DNA of 64,000 nt from positions 1 through 64,000 of the forward strand of contig NZ_MDEC01000006.1 of assembly GCF_002939785.1 (NCBI RefSeq). The letters run 5' to 3'. The position numbers and the translations under genes were made by a program. The notes below the pieces were generated by a model. That model saw nothing but the letters and a program-made list of their open reading frames with translations, searched no databases and was not told the DNA's origin. Shown here in pieces: positions 8,769 to 17,923 of the stretch. This DNA is from Xanthomonas codiaei. Lineage in GTDB: Bacteria > Pseudomonadota > Gammaproteobacteria > Xanthomonadales > Xanthomonadaceae. Positions within the stretch are counted from its first letter, which is position 1; the number at the start of each line of letters is the position of its first letter.

Positions 8769-9715
8769 AGGCTTTCAGCTATGAGCGCGCCACATCGCCC
8801 GCCGATGCTGCGGCCAAGGCCGCGCGTCAACCCGGAGCCAAGTTCATTGCCGGCGGCACCAACCTGTTGGACCTGATGAAGCTGCAGATCGAAACCCCGT
8901 CGCATCTGATCGATGTCAATGGCTTGAGCCTGGACACCATCGAGGCGACGGCGGAAGGCGGATTGCGCATCGGTGCACTGGTGCGCAATACCGATCTGGC
9001 CGCCGATGCGCGCATTCGCCGGGACTATGCGGTGTTGTCGCGCGCGCTGCTGGCAGGTGCGTCGGGCCAATTGCGCAACCGTGCAACAACCGCAGGCAAC
9101 CTCTTGCAGCGTACGCGCTGCCCGTATTTCTACGACACCAACCAGCCCTGCAACAAGCGCCTGCCCGGCAGTGGTTGCGCGGCGATCGGCGGCTTCAACC
9201 GGCAGTTGGCGGTGATCGGTACCAGCGAGTCGTGCATCGCCACCCATCCCAGCGACATGGCAATCGCCATGCGCGTGCTGGATGCCGTGGTGGACACAGT
9301 GCGTCCGGATGGGCAGACCCGCGCAGTACCGCTGGCGGAGTTCTATCGCGCGCCGGGCAGCACGCCGCACCTGGAGACGGTACTGGAGCGGGGCGAGTTG
9401 ATCACCTCGGTGACACTGCCCAAACCGCTGGGCGGAACGCACGTCTATCGCAAGGTGCGCGATCGCGCGTCCTACGCGTTTGCCCTGGTATCTGTGGCTG
9501 CCGTCGTGCAGCGCGACGGCACCGCACGGGTCGGCGTCGGTGGCGTAGCGCACAAGCCGTGGCGCAGCGAGGCTGCCGAAGCGCAGTCGCGCCAGGGTGC
9601 CCGCGCCATCGCTTCGGTCTTGCTGGACGGCGCACAGCCCACCGAACACAACGCGTTCAAGCTGCCACTGGTCGAACGCACCTTGACTGCGATCCTGGCC
9701 GACGCGAGGACCTGA
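8765..9715 (+). CDS. paoB: Aldehyde oxidoreductase FAD-binding subunit (PaoB-like)
   Basis: 316 residues. The FAD-binding domain of the xanthine-dehydrogenase medium subunit is recognisable from [13 protein letters not shown] near residue 30, [14 protein letters not shown] near 75 and [21 protein letters not shown] near 100. The Cys-rich stretch [23 protein letters not shown] (in two parts: Cys after RTR, then further Cys) matches the extra [4Fe-4S] cluster typical of PaoB. A C-terminal CO_deh_flav_C-like domain follows. It passes electrons between the 2Fe-2S subunit and FAD. It starts within the stop codon of the upstream gene, and the next gene starts 1 nt after its stop. Confidence 0.9.
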   Translation: MKAFSYERATSPADAAAKAARQPGAKFIAGGTNLLDLMKLQIETPSHLIDVNGLSLDTIEATAEGGLRIGALVRNTDLAADARIRRDYAVLSRALLAGASGQLRNRATTAGNLLQRTRCPYFYDTNQPCNKRLPGSGCAAIGGFNRQLAVIGTSESCIATHPSDMAIAMRVLDAVVDTVRPDGQTRAVPLAEFYRAPGSTPHLETVLERGELITSVTLPKPLGGTHVYRKVRDRASYAFALVSVAAVVQRDGTARVGVGGVAHKPWRSEAAEAQSRQGARAIASVLLDGAQPTEHNAFKLPLVERTLTAILADART

Positions 9716-9716
9716 T

Positions 9717-11924
9717 ATGAAATTCGATACTCCTGCAGGTACCAACCCGACCGATCAACTCAGGATCGTCGGCAAGCCCGTGGACCGCATCGACGGGCCA
9801 CTCAAGACCACCGGCCAGGCGCCGTATGCGTACGAGCATCACGATCTGCCCGGCCGTGCCGCCTATGGCCACGTCGTGGGCGCGGCTATCGCCAAGGGCA
9901 CCATCCGCAGCATCGATCTGAGCGCAGCGCGCAGCGCCCCCGGCGTGCTGGGTATCGTTACTGCACAGAGCGCAGGAAAATTGCAGAAGGGCAAGCTCAA
10001 TACCGCCAGATTGTTGGGTGGGCCGGAGATCCAGCATTACCACCAGGCCATTGCCGTGGTGGTTGCGGAGACCTTCGAGCAGGCACGCGCCGCCGGCCAG
10101 TTGATCAAGGTGGACTATGGGCGCCACGTGGGTACCTACGATCTGGAAAAGGCGCGCGGCGCTGCCAAGGTCGCCAAGTCCGGCGGCGCACCCAATAGCA
10201 CCGTAGGCGACTTCGCGGGTGCATTTGGCGCGGCACCGGTGCAGCTGGACGCCGAATACACCACCCCGGATCACTCGCACGCGATGATGGAGCCGCATGC
10301 GTCGATCGCGATGTGGGAGGGCGACAAGCTCAGCGTCTGGACCTCCAACCAGATGATCGCCTGGGGCGCGCGCGATCTGGCCACCACGCTCGGCATCCCG
10401 CGCGAGAATGTGCGGATCATGTCGCCTTATGTGGGTGGCGGATTCGGCAGCAAGTTGTTCCTGCGTGCCGATGCGCTGCTGGCGTCGCTGGCCGCGCGCG
10501 AGGTCGGGCGGCCGGTGAAGGTGATGCTGCCGCGGCCGCTGATCGCCAACAACACCACGCATCGCCCGGCCACCATACAGCGCATCCGCCTCGGCGCCGG
10601 GCGCGATGGCAAGCTCACCGCGATCGCCCACGAAACCTGGTCCGGCGACTTGCCCGACGGCGAACCGGAGATCGCCGCCGCGCAGACGCAGTTGTTGTAT
10701 GCCGGTGCCAATCGCCTGATCGCCACGCGCCTGGCGGTGCTCGATTTGCCCGAGGGCAATGCGATGCGCGCGCCTGGCGAAGCGCCCGGGTTGATGGCGC
10801 TGGAAGTCGCCATGGACGAGATGGCCGAGAAACTGCAGATGGATCCGGTCAAATTCCGTGTCGTCAACGACACCCAGGTCGATCCGGAAAATCCGCAGCG
10901 TCCCTTTTCGCAGCGGCAGCTGGTCAAGTGCCTGGAAGAGGGTGCCAAGCGGTTCGGGTGGTCCAGGCGCAATGCCAGGCCCGCCAGTACGCGCGATGGT
11001 CGCTGGCTGGTAGGAATGGGCGTGGCCGCGGCGTTTCGCAATGCGCCGGTGATGACGTCCGGCGCGCGCATGCGGCTGGAGCAGGGTGGGCGCGTGGTGG
11101 TGGAAACCGACATGACCGATATCGGCACCGGCTCCTACACCATCATTGCGCAGACCGCCGCAGAGATGCTGGGCGTGCCGCTGGACTGGGTGGACGTGCG
11201 GCTGGGCGACTCCAGCTTTCCGGCATCTGCCGGTTCGGGCGGGCAATGGGGCGCGAACAGTGCCACCGCCGGCGTCTACGCAGCAGCGGTGAAACTGCGC
11301 GAGGCCATTGCCGCCCGGCTCGGGCTGGACCCGGCCAAGGCCGAGTTCGCCGATGGCCATGTGCGTGCCGGCGGCAAGCGCATTGCGCTTGGCGATGCTG
11401 CCGCCAACGGTGCGTTGGTGGTGGAAGACAAGATCGAGTTCGGCGACCTGGCGAAGAAGCAACAGCTGTCCACCTTCGGCGCGCACTTTGTCGAGGTTGG
11501 CGTGGACATCGCCACCGCGGAAATCCGCATCCGCCGCATGCTTGCGGTGTGCGCGGCCGGCCGCATCCTCAATCCCAAGTCTGCGCGTAGCCAGGTCATC
11601 GGCGGCATGACGATGGGCGCGGGTGCGGCCTTGATGGAGGAGCTGGCGGTGGACAAACGCTTCGGCTTCTTCGTCAACCACGATCTGGCCGGATATGAAG
11701 TGCCGGTGCATGCGGATATCCCGCACCAGGACGTGGTGTTCCTGGAAGAGAGCGACCCGATGTCCTCGCCGATGAAGGCCAAGGGCGTGGGCGAACTCGG
11801 CATCTGCGGGGTGGCGGCGGCGATCGCCAATGCGGTCTATCACGCCACCGGAGTGCGCGTGCGCAATTACCCGGTCACGCTCGAGAAGCTGCTGCCGCAC
11901 CTGCCCGAGTCGCTGCGCGCGTGA
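9717..11924 (+). CDS. paoC: Aldehyde oxidoreductase molybdenum-binding subunit (PaoC-like)
   Basis: 735 residues, the usual length for the large catalytic subunit that binds the molybdenum-pterin cytosine dinucleotide cofactor. Visible landmarks are GPLKTTGQAPYAYEH at the N-terminal a/b hammerhead, SPYVGGGFGSKLFLRAD in the first Mo-binding half, APGEAPGLMALEVAMDE, GTGSYTIIAQTAAEMLG, and near the C-terminus the GVGELGICGVAAAIANA block that carries the conserved base Glu. The enzyme oxidises aromatic or other aldehydes to acids in the periplasm. It overlaps the start of the XdhC-like maturation gene (GTGA). The exact substrate is not deducible. Confidence 0.92.
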   Translation: MKFDTPAGTNPTDQLRIVGKPVDRIDGPLKTTGQAPYAYEHHDLPGRAAYGHVVGAAIAKGTIRSIDLSAARSAPGVLGIVTAQSAGKLQKGKLNTARLLGGPEIQHYHQAIAVVVAETFEQARAAGQLIKVDYGRHVGTYDLEKARGAAKVAKSGGAPNSTVGDFAGAFGAAPVQLDAEYTTPDHSHAMMEPHASIAMWEGDKLSVWTSNQMIAWGARDLATTLGIPRENVRIMSPYVGGGFGSKLFLRADALLASLAAREVGRPVKVMLPRPLIANNTTHRPATIQRIRLGAGRDGKLTAIAHETWSGDLPDGEPEIAAAQTQLLYAGANRLIATRLAVLDLPEGNAMRAPGEAPGLMALEVAMDEMAEKLQMDPVKFRVVNDTQVDPENPQRPFSQRQLVKCLEEGAKRFGWSRRNARPASTRDGRWLVGMGVAAAFRNAPVMTSGARMRLEQGGRVVVETDMTDIGTGSYTIIAQTAAEMLGVPLDWVDVRLGDSSFPASAGSGGQWGANSATAGVYAAAVKLREAIAARLGLDPAKAEFADGHVRAGGKRIALGDAAANGALVVEDKIEFGDLAKKQQLSTFGAHFVEVGVDIATAEIRIRRMLAVCAAGRILNPKSARSQVIGGMTMGAGAALMEELAVDKRFGFFVNHDLAGYEVPVHADIPHQDVVFLEESDPMSSPMKAKGVGELGICGVAAAIANAVYHATGVRVRNYPVTLEKLLPHLPESLRA

Positions 11925-12946
11925 GCGCGGTGGTCGCACCGGTCAGGCACGCGGCACCGGCCAAGCCGGCGTGGCCCGCGTGGCCGGGCTACGCCTTGCA
12001 TGAGGATCTGTTGCCGATCCTGACGGCATGGCAGCGCGCCGGGCAGCGCGTTGCGATGGCGACCCTGATCGATGTGCAGGGATCCTCGCCGCGGCCGCTG
12101 GGCAGCGAGATGGCGATCAGCGCCGATGGCAGGGTGGCCGGTTACGTGTCCGGCGGCTGCGTGGAAGCGGCGGTGGCGCACGAGGCCGCCGCCGCCCTGC
12201 GCGATGGGCAGCCGCGTTGGCTGGACTACGGCGAAGGCAGCCAGGTGCTGGATATCCAGCTGAGCTGCGGTGGACGCATCGGCGTGCTGGTGTGGCCGGT
12301 GCCGGATCTGGCGGAGTACTTGGCGCGCTGGCGCAATGCGCGCCAGCACCGGCGTGCATTCCATGTCGCGCTCGACCGCGTGACCGGGGCCGTACGCTAT
12401 CCCGCCAGCGCCCAGGACGCACGTGCGAGCGAATTCGTGTGCGTGCATCGCCCTCCGTTGCGGATGGTGGTGGTCGGGGCCGATCCGGCGCTGTTGGTGC
12501 TGGTGTCGTTGGCCAGCCAGATGGGCTTCGAACTCCGCGTCTTGCGGCCGCACGGCCCCAGCGAACCGCCGCCAGGTCTGGCGCCGGAGCACTACGATCG
12601 CCGTGCGCTGGGCGATGCGCTTGCAGCTTTGCAGCTGGATGCGAACACCGCGTTGTACAGCCTGGCGCACGATGGCGAGATCGACCTGCAGGTCGCCTGC
12701 CGCGGCCTGGCGTCCAATGTCGCGTGCATCGGGATCCTGGGCAGCCGGCACAAGCGCCGGGCGCGCCTGCAGGCACTGCGCGCCCTGGGACACGACGACG
12801 CGGCGCTCGCGCGCCTGCGGCTGCCTGCAGGCTGGCGCATGGGGCGGTCATCGCCGCATACCATCGCGCTCGGCATCGTCGCCGAAGCCACGCATGCCGT
12901 GGCAGACGCGCAGGCCAGTTTCGTAGGCGAACAGGCGCACAGGTAA
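11921..12946 (+). CDS. XdhC/CoxI-family molybdoenzyme maturation factor (PaoD-like)
   Basis: 341 residues beginning at a GTG that overlaps the paoC stop. The N-terminal XdhC/CoxI domain shows TLIDVQGSSPRPLGSEMAIS and SGGCVEAAVAHEAA. The C-terminal Rossmann-type XdhC_C domain has VVVGADPALLVLVSLASQMG and GILGSRHKRRARLQAL. Family members bind the molybdenum cofactor and insert it, sulfurated or as the cytosine dinucleotide form, into the partner enzyme. Its place directly behind the large subunit implies that the paoABC product is the client. Confidence 0.9.
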   Translation: MSAVVAPVRHAAPAKPAWPAWPGYALHEDLLPILTAWQRAGQRVAMATLIDVQGSSPRPLGSEMAISADGRVAGYVSGGCVEAAVAHEAAAALRDGQPRWLDYGEGSQVLDIQLSCGGRIGVLVWPVPDLAEYLARWRNARQHRRAFHVALDRVTGAVRYPASAQDARASEFVCVHRPPLRMVVVGADPALLVLVSLASQMGFELRVLRPHGPSEPPPGLAPEHYDRRALGDALAALQLDANTALYSLAHDGEIDLQVACRGLASNVACIGILGSRHKRRARLQALRALGHDDAALARLRLPAGWRMGRSSPHTIALGIVAEATHAVADAQASFVGEQAHR

Positions 12947-13545
12947 CGTTCGGTGGGGGGGCTTGCCGCATCCGGTGCCCGCGTTGCTTCACGAACAGGC
13001 AGCAGACCTGTGCCCACGCCGCGCATCTGACGCGCCCGCCCGGCCACGATTCGACGGGAGCCTGGCCACGCGCATCCGGTGACGGTGTCGCTGCCGACAA
13101 ACGGATCGTCGTGAGTGAGCTGCGCCAACGCCATTGCGCTCGATCCATGCTTCTCGCACATCTGCGCAACCCCTCCACTGATGTCTGCGAAGCCCGTGCG
13201 TGACAGCCGGCAGGACAGGGCAACACGAACGCAGAGCATGCTGGCGCTGCAGTCCGTGCGTCATGCGCGTACTACGCGCGCACGTGACGCAGCAGTGCCG
13301 TGTGCAGTCACCTCGCACGCACAGTCCGATCTCTACGCTGGGTCCGTCTCCACTGTGTAAGACGTCGGCATGTCTCTTGTTTCTGTCTCAAATGACGACG
13401 TGCTCTGCGAGCGATGCGCCATTGACTCGCATGCATCAGCCTGCCACACGCGCCGCTCGCGCGACCGCTCATGCTCTATGGCAGCCTCGGCCTTGTCACG
13501 ACGCCGCAGGCAAGCGCACAGGTCCATGCAACGCGACCCTTGCGC
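12947..13545. other. 600-bp gap between the maturation genes
   Basis: No supported coding frame, repeat copy or terminator with a T-run. The gap is unusual because the flanking genes act in one pathway and the rest of the cluster overlaps. Confidence 0.4.
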
Positions 13546-14154
13546 ATGAATAACGATCACGCGGCGTTGGTACTGGCGGCCGGTGCCGGACGGCGGCTGG
13601 GACGTTCCAAGCAATTGCTGATGCGCGATGGCGAAACCTTGCTGCGGCGTGCGGCGCGTATCGCATTGCAGACCGCGCCACGCCGTTGCGTGGTGGTACT
13701 GGGGGCGGACGCAGACAGGCTTGCCGAGGTGCTGCATGGCCTCGACGTGGAAGTGTTGACGCACGCGGACTGGTCCGACGGTATGGGGTCCAGTCTTGCG
13801 GCATTGCGCCGGCATATCCAGGGTGACGCCAGCGTGCGCCGCAGCCTGATCCTGGGCTGCGACCAACCGGCGCTGGACGCGCCGCACCTGCGCGCCCTGC
13901 TGGAGGAAGCCGATCGGGCCAGCTCCGGATGCGCCACCAGCGGCTATGCGGGCGTTCGCGGCATCCCGGCTGTGGTCACGCATGCCGCCTGGGCAGAGGT
14001 GGCGCTGACCGCAGACAGCGGCTTGCGCGGCCTGTTCTCAGGCCTGGATGTGGAAACCCTGGGCTGCATCAGCGCGCCGGCGCTGGCGCTGGATGTGGAC
14101 ACCCCCAGCGACCTGGAAGCGGCACGGCAGCGCGGCTGGGTGGATCGGGAGTGA
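13546..14154 (+). CDS. MocA/MobA-like molybdenum cofactor nucleotidyltransferase
   Basis: 202 residues of the NTP-transferase fold. The nucleotide-binding loop LAAGAGRRLGRSKQLL (~residues 9-24) and the metal-binding GCDQPALDAPHL (~100-111) are both present, with GIPAVV near 140. MocA-type enzymes join CTP to the molybdopterin cofactor to make the cytosine dinucleotide form that PaoABC-type enzymes use, which fits the neighbourhood well. The start is uncertain. ATG 13546 begins right before the fold but has a poor ribosome site; ATG 13471 would add 25 residues. Confidence 0.85.
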   Translation: MNNDHAALVLAAGAGRRLGRSKQLLMRDGETLLRRAARIALQTAPRRCVVVLGADADRLAEVLHGLDVEVLTHADWSDGMGSSLAALRRHIQGDASVRRSLILGCDQPALDAPHLRALLEEADRASSGCATSGYAGVRGIPAVVTHAAWAEVALTADSGLRGLFSGLDVETLGCISAPALALDVDTPSDLEAARQRGWVDRE

Positions 14155-14685
14155 GACGCAACGTCGGGTAGCGATCGGCGATACCCGGCAGCTTACGTCT
14201 CGGTACGGCGAGGCCCGATCAGGACCACAACACCAGGGCTTCCCTGATCACCAGGACATAGCCCACGACCATCGCGGTCTTGACCGGAAACTGGAACCTT
14301 CTGAGCAGATGCACGCGAAAACCCTCCCCCGAGGCAATGTCTATGAGCGCCGGTTTCCCCTGGCGCGCCGTCCACGCTCTGAATGACGGCCGCCTGTGAC
14401 GATGTCTTCACTCCGTTTGTCGGAATGTAGCTCTGGATGTGACCTGTGTCACGTAAGAATTTTCCTACTTCGCCGCCAGTGTCCGCCCGACGGTGCCGCC
14501 ATTAAGAATTATGCATGCTGGCTATGCCAAACGCGGAGCCTTCGGCCACTCTCCCGCGGCCCCTTGAGTAAGGGCACGTTGGCTTGACGACAACGCTGGT
14601 TTCCCCCGGATCCCCGGTGCGATGCGCTTCTCCCGCGCGGCGTCGCACCATCGTTCGAGCGCGGCACCTACTGGCTGGAGGCCAT
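14155..14685. other. Intergenic stretch, nothing recognised
   Basis: Short frames on both strands do not look like proteins. Base composition dips toward AT around 14430-14530, which may mark the promoter of the small gene at 14686. Confidence 0.4.
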
Positions 14686-14901
14686 ATGGACGAATCTCGC
14701 TACGTCGTACGCATCCATCCCGAGCAGGACGGCTGGTGGGTCACCCGCCCGCAATGGTCGCCGCTGCGCTACCTGCGTGAGCAGGGTGCCCTGGAAAATG
14801 CCGAGCTGATGGCCAAGCTGCATTGCCTGACCACCGGGCAGCCCAGCGGCGTGGTGCTGGATACGGCCGACGGCGAGCGGGTGGTGCGTCGCTACGGCTG
14901 A
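14686..14901 (+). CDS. Small DUF2188-like protein
   Basis: 71 residues, starting at an ATG with a strong CTGGAGG site 6 nt upstream. The layout RYVVRIHPEQDGWWVTRP ... ENAELMAKLHCLT ... VVLDTADGERVVRRYG resembles DUF2188: a first strand with a conserved Trp, a helix, then a last strand ending in a charged Gly-Arg turn. There is no signal peptide or membrane segment. Function unknown. It stands alone, followed by a stem-loop. Confidence 0.65.
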   Translation: MDESRYVVRIHPEQDGWWVTRPQWSPLRYLREQGALENAELMAKLHCLTTGQPSGVVLDTADGERVVRRYG

Positions 14902-15268
14902 GCGCCGGTACTGCTGGCCCGCGTCGCTTGCGATGGCGGGCCAGCAGGGGTCTGGCCGTGGTCGGAAAGACGGTTTGTCCACTGTTGCCGCGGGTCTGCA
15001 ACTGCTGGTCGGCTGGCGTGCAGCCGCCGGCCGCGAGCCACTGAGCGCTCGACAGCGCCATCTTTCGAACAGATACACCGCACTTTTCAGCGTGCTGGCG
15101 GCGCCCTGCCCAAGGTCCGGTAGCCGTTCGCGGACCCGGTGGCGCCTGTCACACGGGGCAGGGTGTGTCCAAGGGTTTGCGTGATCGTCAGGGTCGGTTA
15201 GATTCGCTGGCATCGGCCACCCTGGTCCGATCCGCATCGGCGGCCCTCCTGCCGGATCACCGCCTTTC
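14902..15268. other. Intergenic stretch with a stem-loop at its start
   Basis: Apart from the hairpin at 14911-14947, no coding frame or motif is visible. The right part should hold the promoter of the DUF819 gene. Confidence 0.4.
14911..14947 (+). terminator. Stem-loop after the small DUF2188-like gene
   Basis: Perfect 12-bp arms, CTGCTGGCCCGC and GCGGGCCAGCAG, enclose 13 nt. It starts 9 nt after the stop codon. No T-run follows, so termination would depend on the stem alone. Confidence 0.45.
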
Positions 15269-16519
15269 GTGACTGCACCTGCGACCGCCCTGATCCAGAA
15301 CGACATCGTGGTCTTCGGCCTGATCGCCGCCACCCTGGGCGCCGTATTCTGGAGCGCGTCGCGCGAGCACGGGCTCTGGCGTCGGTTCTACGCCGTGGTG
15401 CCGGCCTTGCTGCTGTGCTACCTGCTGCCCGGCATCTACAACACCGTCGGGCTGATCGACGGTGCCACTACCCGGCTGTACAACCCCATCGCCCGCGACG
15501 TGCTGCTGCCGGCCGCGCTGATCCTGCTGACCCTGAGCATCGATCTACGCGCGATCCTGGGCCTGGGCCCCAAGCTGGTGGCCATGTACCTGGGCGCGTC
15601 GCTGAGCATCATGCTGGGCGCCGTGGTGGCGTTCTGGGTGATGCGCTGGCTGCACCCGGCCACCGTGGCGGGCGATACCTGGGCAGGCATGGCGGCGCTG
15701 GCGGGGAGCTGGATCGGCGGCGGCGCCAACATGCTGGCGATGCGCGAGGTCTTCAACGTGGACGCCACCACCTTCGGGCAGTTCGCAGTGGTCGATGTCG
15801 GCGTGGGCTATGTCTGGATGGCGGTGCTGATCTTCATGGCCGGCCGCGCCCGCGCGATCGATACGCGCAGCGGCGCCGACACGCGCGCGCTGGATGCGCT
15901 GCAGGAGCGCATGGCGCGCTTCCAGGCCGAGCAGGCGCGGATTCCCAGCCTGACCGACCTGATGGTGATCGTGGCAGTGGCCTTTGGCGGCGTCGGCCTG
16001 GCGCATGCGCTGGCCAACCCGTTGGCCGCGTGGTGCAAGGCGCACCTGAGCTGGGCCAGCCAGTTCAGCCTGGACGCGCCGTTCGTCTGGGTGGTGGTGC
16101 TGGCGACCAGCCTGGGGCTGCTGCTGAGCTTCACCCGCGCACGCAACCTCGAAGGCGCCGGTGCCTCCAGGATCGGCTCGCTGCTGCTGTATTTCCTGAT
16201 CGCCTGCATCGGCATGCAGATGGATCTGCTGGCGTTGCTGGACCGTCCCTGGCTGTTCCTGCTCGGCCTGATCTGGATCGCGGTGCATATCGCCCTGCTG
16301 TGGGGGCTGGGCCGCTGGCTGCGGGTACCGTTGTTCTACTTCGCGATCGGCTCCCAATCCAATATCGGCGGCCCGGCTTCGGCGCCCGTGGTTGCCGCTG
16401 CCTTCCACCCGGCGCTGGCGCCGGTGGGCGTGTTGCTGGGCACGATGGGCTATGCCACCGGCACCTACCTGGCCTATCTGGTCGGGATCACCTTGCGCGC
16501 GATGGCAGGTGCCGGGTAG
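15269..16519 (+). CDS. DUF819-family membrane protein
   Basis: 416 residues with about ten hydrophobic helices. The pattern fits the DUF819 (YjcL-like) integral-membrane family: an inverted-repeat transporter-like architecture with GlyAla-rich re-entrant stretches (AGSWIGGGANMLAM near 145, IGSQSNIGGPASAPVV near 365) in matching places of the two halves. Such symmetric glycine-rich segments suggest a secondary transporter, but the substrate is unknown. The GTG start is the first in frame and has only a weak ribosome site. It converges on the effector gene, with a shared hairpin between them. Confidence 0.8.
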   Translation: MTAPATALIQNDIVVFGLIAATLGAVFWSASREHGLWRRFYAVVPALLLCYLLPGIYNTVGLIDGATTRLYNPIARDVLLPAALILLTLSIDLRAILGLGPKLVAMYLGASLSIMLGAVVAFWVMRWLHPATVAGDTWAGMAALAGSWIGGGANMLAMREVFNVDATTFGQFAVVDVGVGYVWMAVLIFMAGRARAIDTRSGADTRALDALQERMARFQAEQARIPSLTDLMVIVAVAFGGVGLAHALANPLAAWCKAHLSWASQFSLDAPFVWVVVLATSLGLLLSFTRARNLEGAGASRIGSLLLYFLIACIGMQMDLLALLDRPWLFLLGLIWIAVHIALLWGLGRWLRVPLFYFAIGSQSNIGGPASAPVVAAAFHPALAPVGVLLGTMGYATGTYLAYLVGITLRAMAGAG

Positions 16520-16543
16520 CGATGCGGCAAAGCCGCCGCATGC

Positions 16544-16573
16544 CGTGGAGCTGTTCGACCGAACAGCTCCACG
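16544..16573. terminator. Bidirectional stem-loop between convergent genes
   Basis: Perfect 13-bp arms CGTGGAGCTGTTC / GAACAGCTCCACG with a 4-nt loop, followed by TTTCC on the plus strand. It sits between the DUF819 gene (+) and the lipase effector (-). Confidence 0.65.
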
Positions 16574-16687
16574 TTTCCGAGCGACAAGACACGCGCGGGC
16601 ACCACGCTCGATTGCGATGCGAAGAATCCCCCGCGCCGGCAGTCGCCATGCTGCGAAGCCTCCTGCCTGCGCGCTTCGGCTGCCCGA

Positions 16688-17887
16688 CTACTGCTGGAGC
16701 ATGCGGCGCTGCTCTTCCTGCTGCTGCACAGGCGGCTGCTGGGCCTGCTGCTGATTGTGCTGCTGCAGCTGGCTGACATTGCCTTGCGCCGGCTCGTTGG
16801 CGGCGGAAGCCGTCTGCACATGGCTGCGCAGATGGGTGGGGTCGTCCATGCGTCCCTGCACCGCGATCAGGCTGTCGCCGGTGCGGTTGGGTACCAGATG
16901 ATCGATCCGCTGCAGGCCGTCATTGCCCGCGCGTGCCGCCACGCTGGCTGCCGTGTTGATGAACGCGGTGTCGTCGCGCAGTCCGAGCCGCTCACGCTGG
17001 CCATCCAGCTGCACCACCGCATCGTTGAACAGCTGGCTGCCGGGCTTCAGGGCGGTGCCACGGGCCTGCTCCGACGCCTGCATGTCCTGCGCCTTGATGA
17101 CCGAATCCATGCCATGCAGATCCAGGCGATGCTTGAGCATCATGCCGGGCACCAGGCGTTGGCCGAACGATAACGGGTCCGGCTCCGGCAACTCGATCTG
17201 ATGGCCCGCCGCGTTGGGCATGGTCCACTTCAGCGGAATGCTGTCTTCCTGCAGATGGGTCAGGATTTCGTTCTTGACGTGATATCCGCGGATCAACTCG
17301 CTGCTGGCGTAGTCCTTGGCTGCCGATGCATCCAGACCCTGGCGTTCGAGCGTGCGGTCGTTGACGCCGGCCGCGTTGTAGGTCACGGCCGGGATGTCAT
17401 TGACCATGGCCGAGGCTGCGGCCAGACCACCGCCCAACGAATGGCCGGAAATGACCACCTGATCGCCGAATGCCTGCCTGGCCTGGCTGCCGAGCTGGAT
17501 TGCCGACGCGTATTGCGCGTCGTCGAACCCCAGGCCCTGGCCGATGTTGTGTTTCCAGTCCTTGCCTTCGTCGGTGCCGCAGAAGCCAAGTACCACCTGG
17601 CCCTGATCGTTGCGGTAGAACGCGGCATCGAAGCCGCTCTTGGCATCGTGCAGCAATGCCGGATCGATGCCGGCCTGCTGCAGCGCGCTGTCGTCCATGC
17701 GCGACCAGCCGTTGCCTAAGGGGGCGAAGGTTTCGGCGCCGCCCTCGCGGCGCTGGTTTGCGGTGGCGTAGAGGTCTTGCAGCAGTTCGGGAAACTGCCG
17801 GTCCTGCGGTTGGGGATGTTGCCCCCGCATCGATTCTGCGAATGGCGTGGATACGGGATTGGAAGACGATGTGTCTGGCGGGCTCAT
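16688..17887 (-). CDS. XVIPCD-tailed lipase: probable type IV secretion antibacterial effector
   Basis: 399 residues. The N-terminal two thirds form an alpha/beta-hydrolase of the lipase_3/DUF2974 type: GFCGTDEGKDWKHNIGQG near 101-118, nucleophile elbow GHSLGG with Ser150, and a likely catalytic His at 258 (LDLHGMD). Residues ~283-399 match the XVIPCD secretion domain: a Gln/Arg-rich helix, the core GLQRIDHLVPNRTG then SLIAVQGRMDDP (~324-350), and a long Gln-rich tail (QQHNQQQAQQPPVQQQ). In Xanthomonas this domain is bound by VirD4 and delivers toxins into rival bacteria. The lipoprotein gene 36 nt upstream on the same strand is the expected immunity partner. The lipase class and secretion signal are clear; target lipid and delivery are inferred. 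Confidence 0.88.
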   Translation of the reverse strand: MSPPDTSSSNPVSTPFAESMRGQHPQPQDRQFPELLQDLYATANQRREGGAETFAPLGNGWSRMDDSALQQAGIDPALLHDAKSGFDAAFYRNDQGQVVLGFCGTDEGKDWKHNIGQGLGFDDAQYASAIQLGSQARQAFGDQVVISGHSLGGGLAAASAMVNDIPAVTYNAAGVNDRTLERQGLDASAAKDYASSELIRGYHVKNEILTHLQEDSIPLKWTMPNAAGHQIELPEPDPLSFGQRLVPGMMLKHRLDLHGMDSVIKAQDMQASEQARGTALKPGSQLFNDAVVQLDGQRERLGLRDDTAFINTAASVAARAGNDGLQRIDHLVPNRTGDSLIAVQGRMDDPTHLRSHVQTASAANEPAQGNVSQLQQHNQQQAQQPPVQQQEEQRRMLQQ

Positions 17888-17923
17888 GCGCGGCTCCTTG
17901 CGTTCGTCGTACGGAAAGCGCGC

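Noticed and set aside
9657..11939. Open minus-strand frame of 760 codons opposite paoC
   Set aside because: Antisense of a clear molybdoenzyme gene; no domain or ribosome site.
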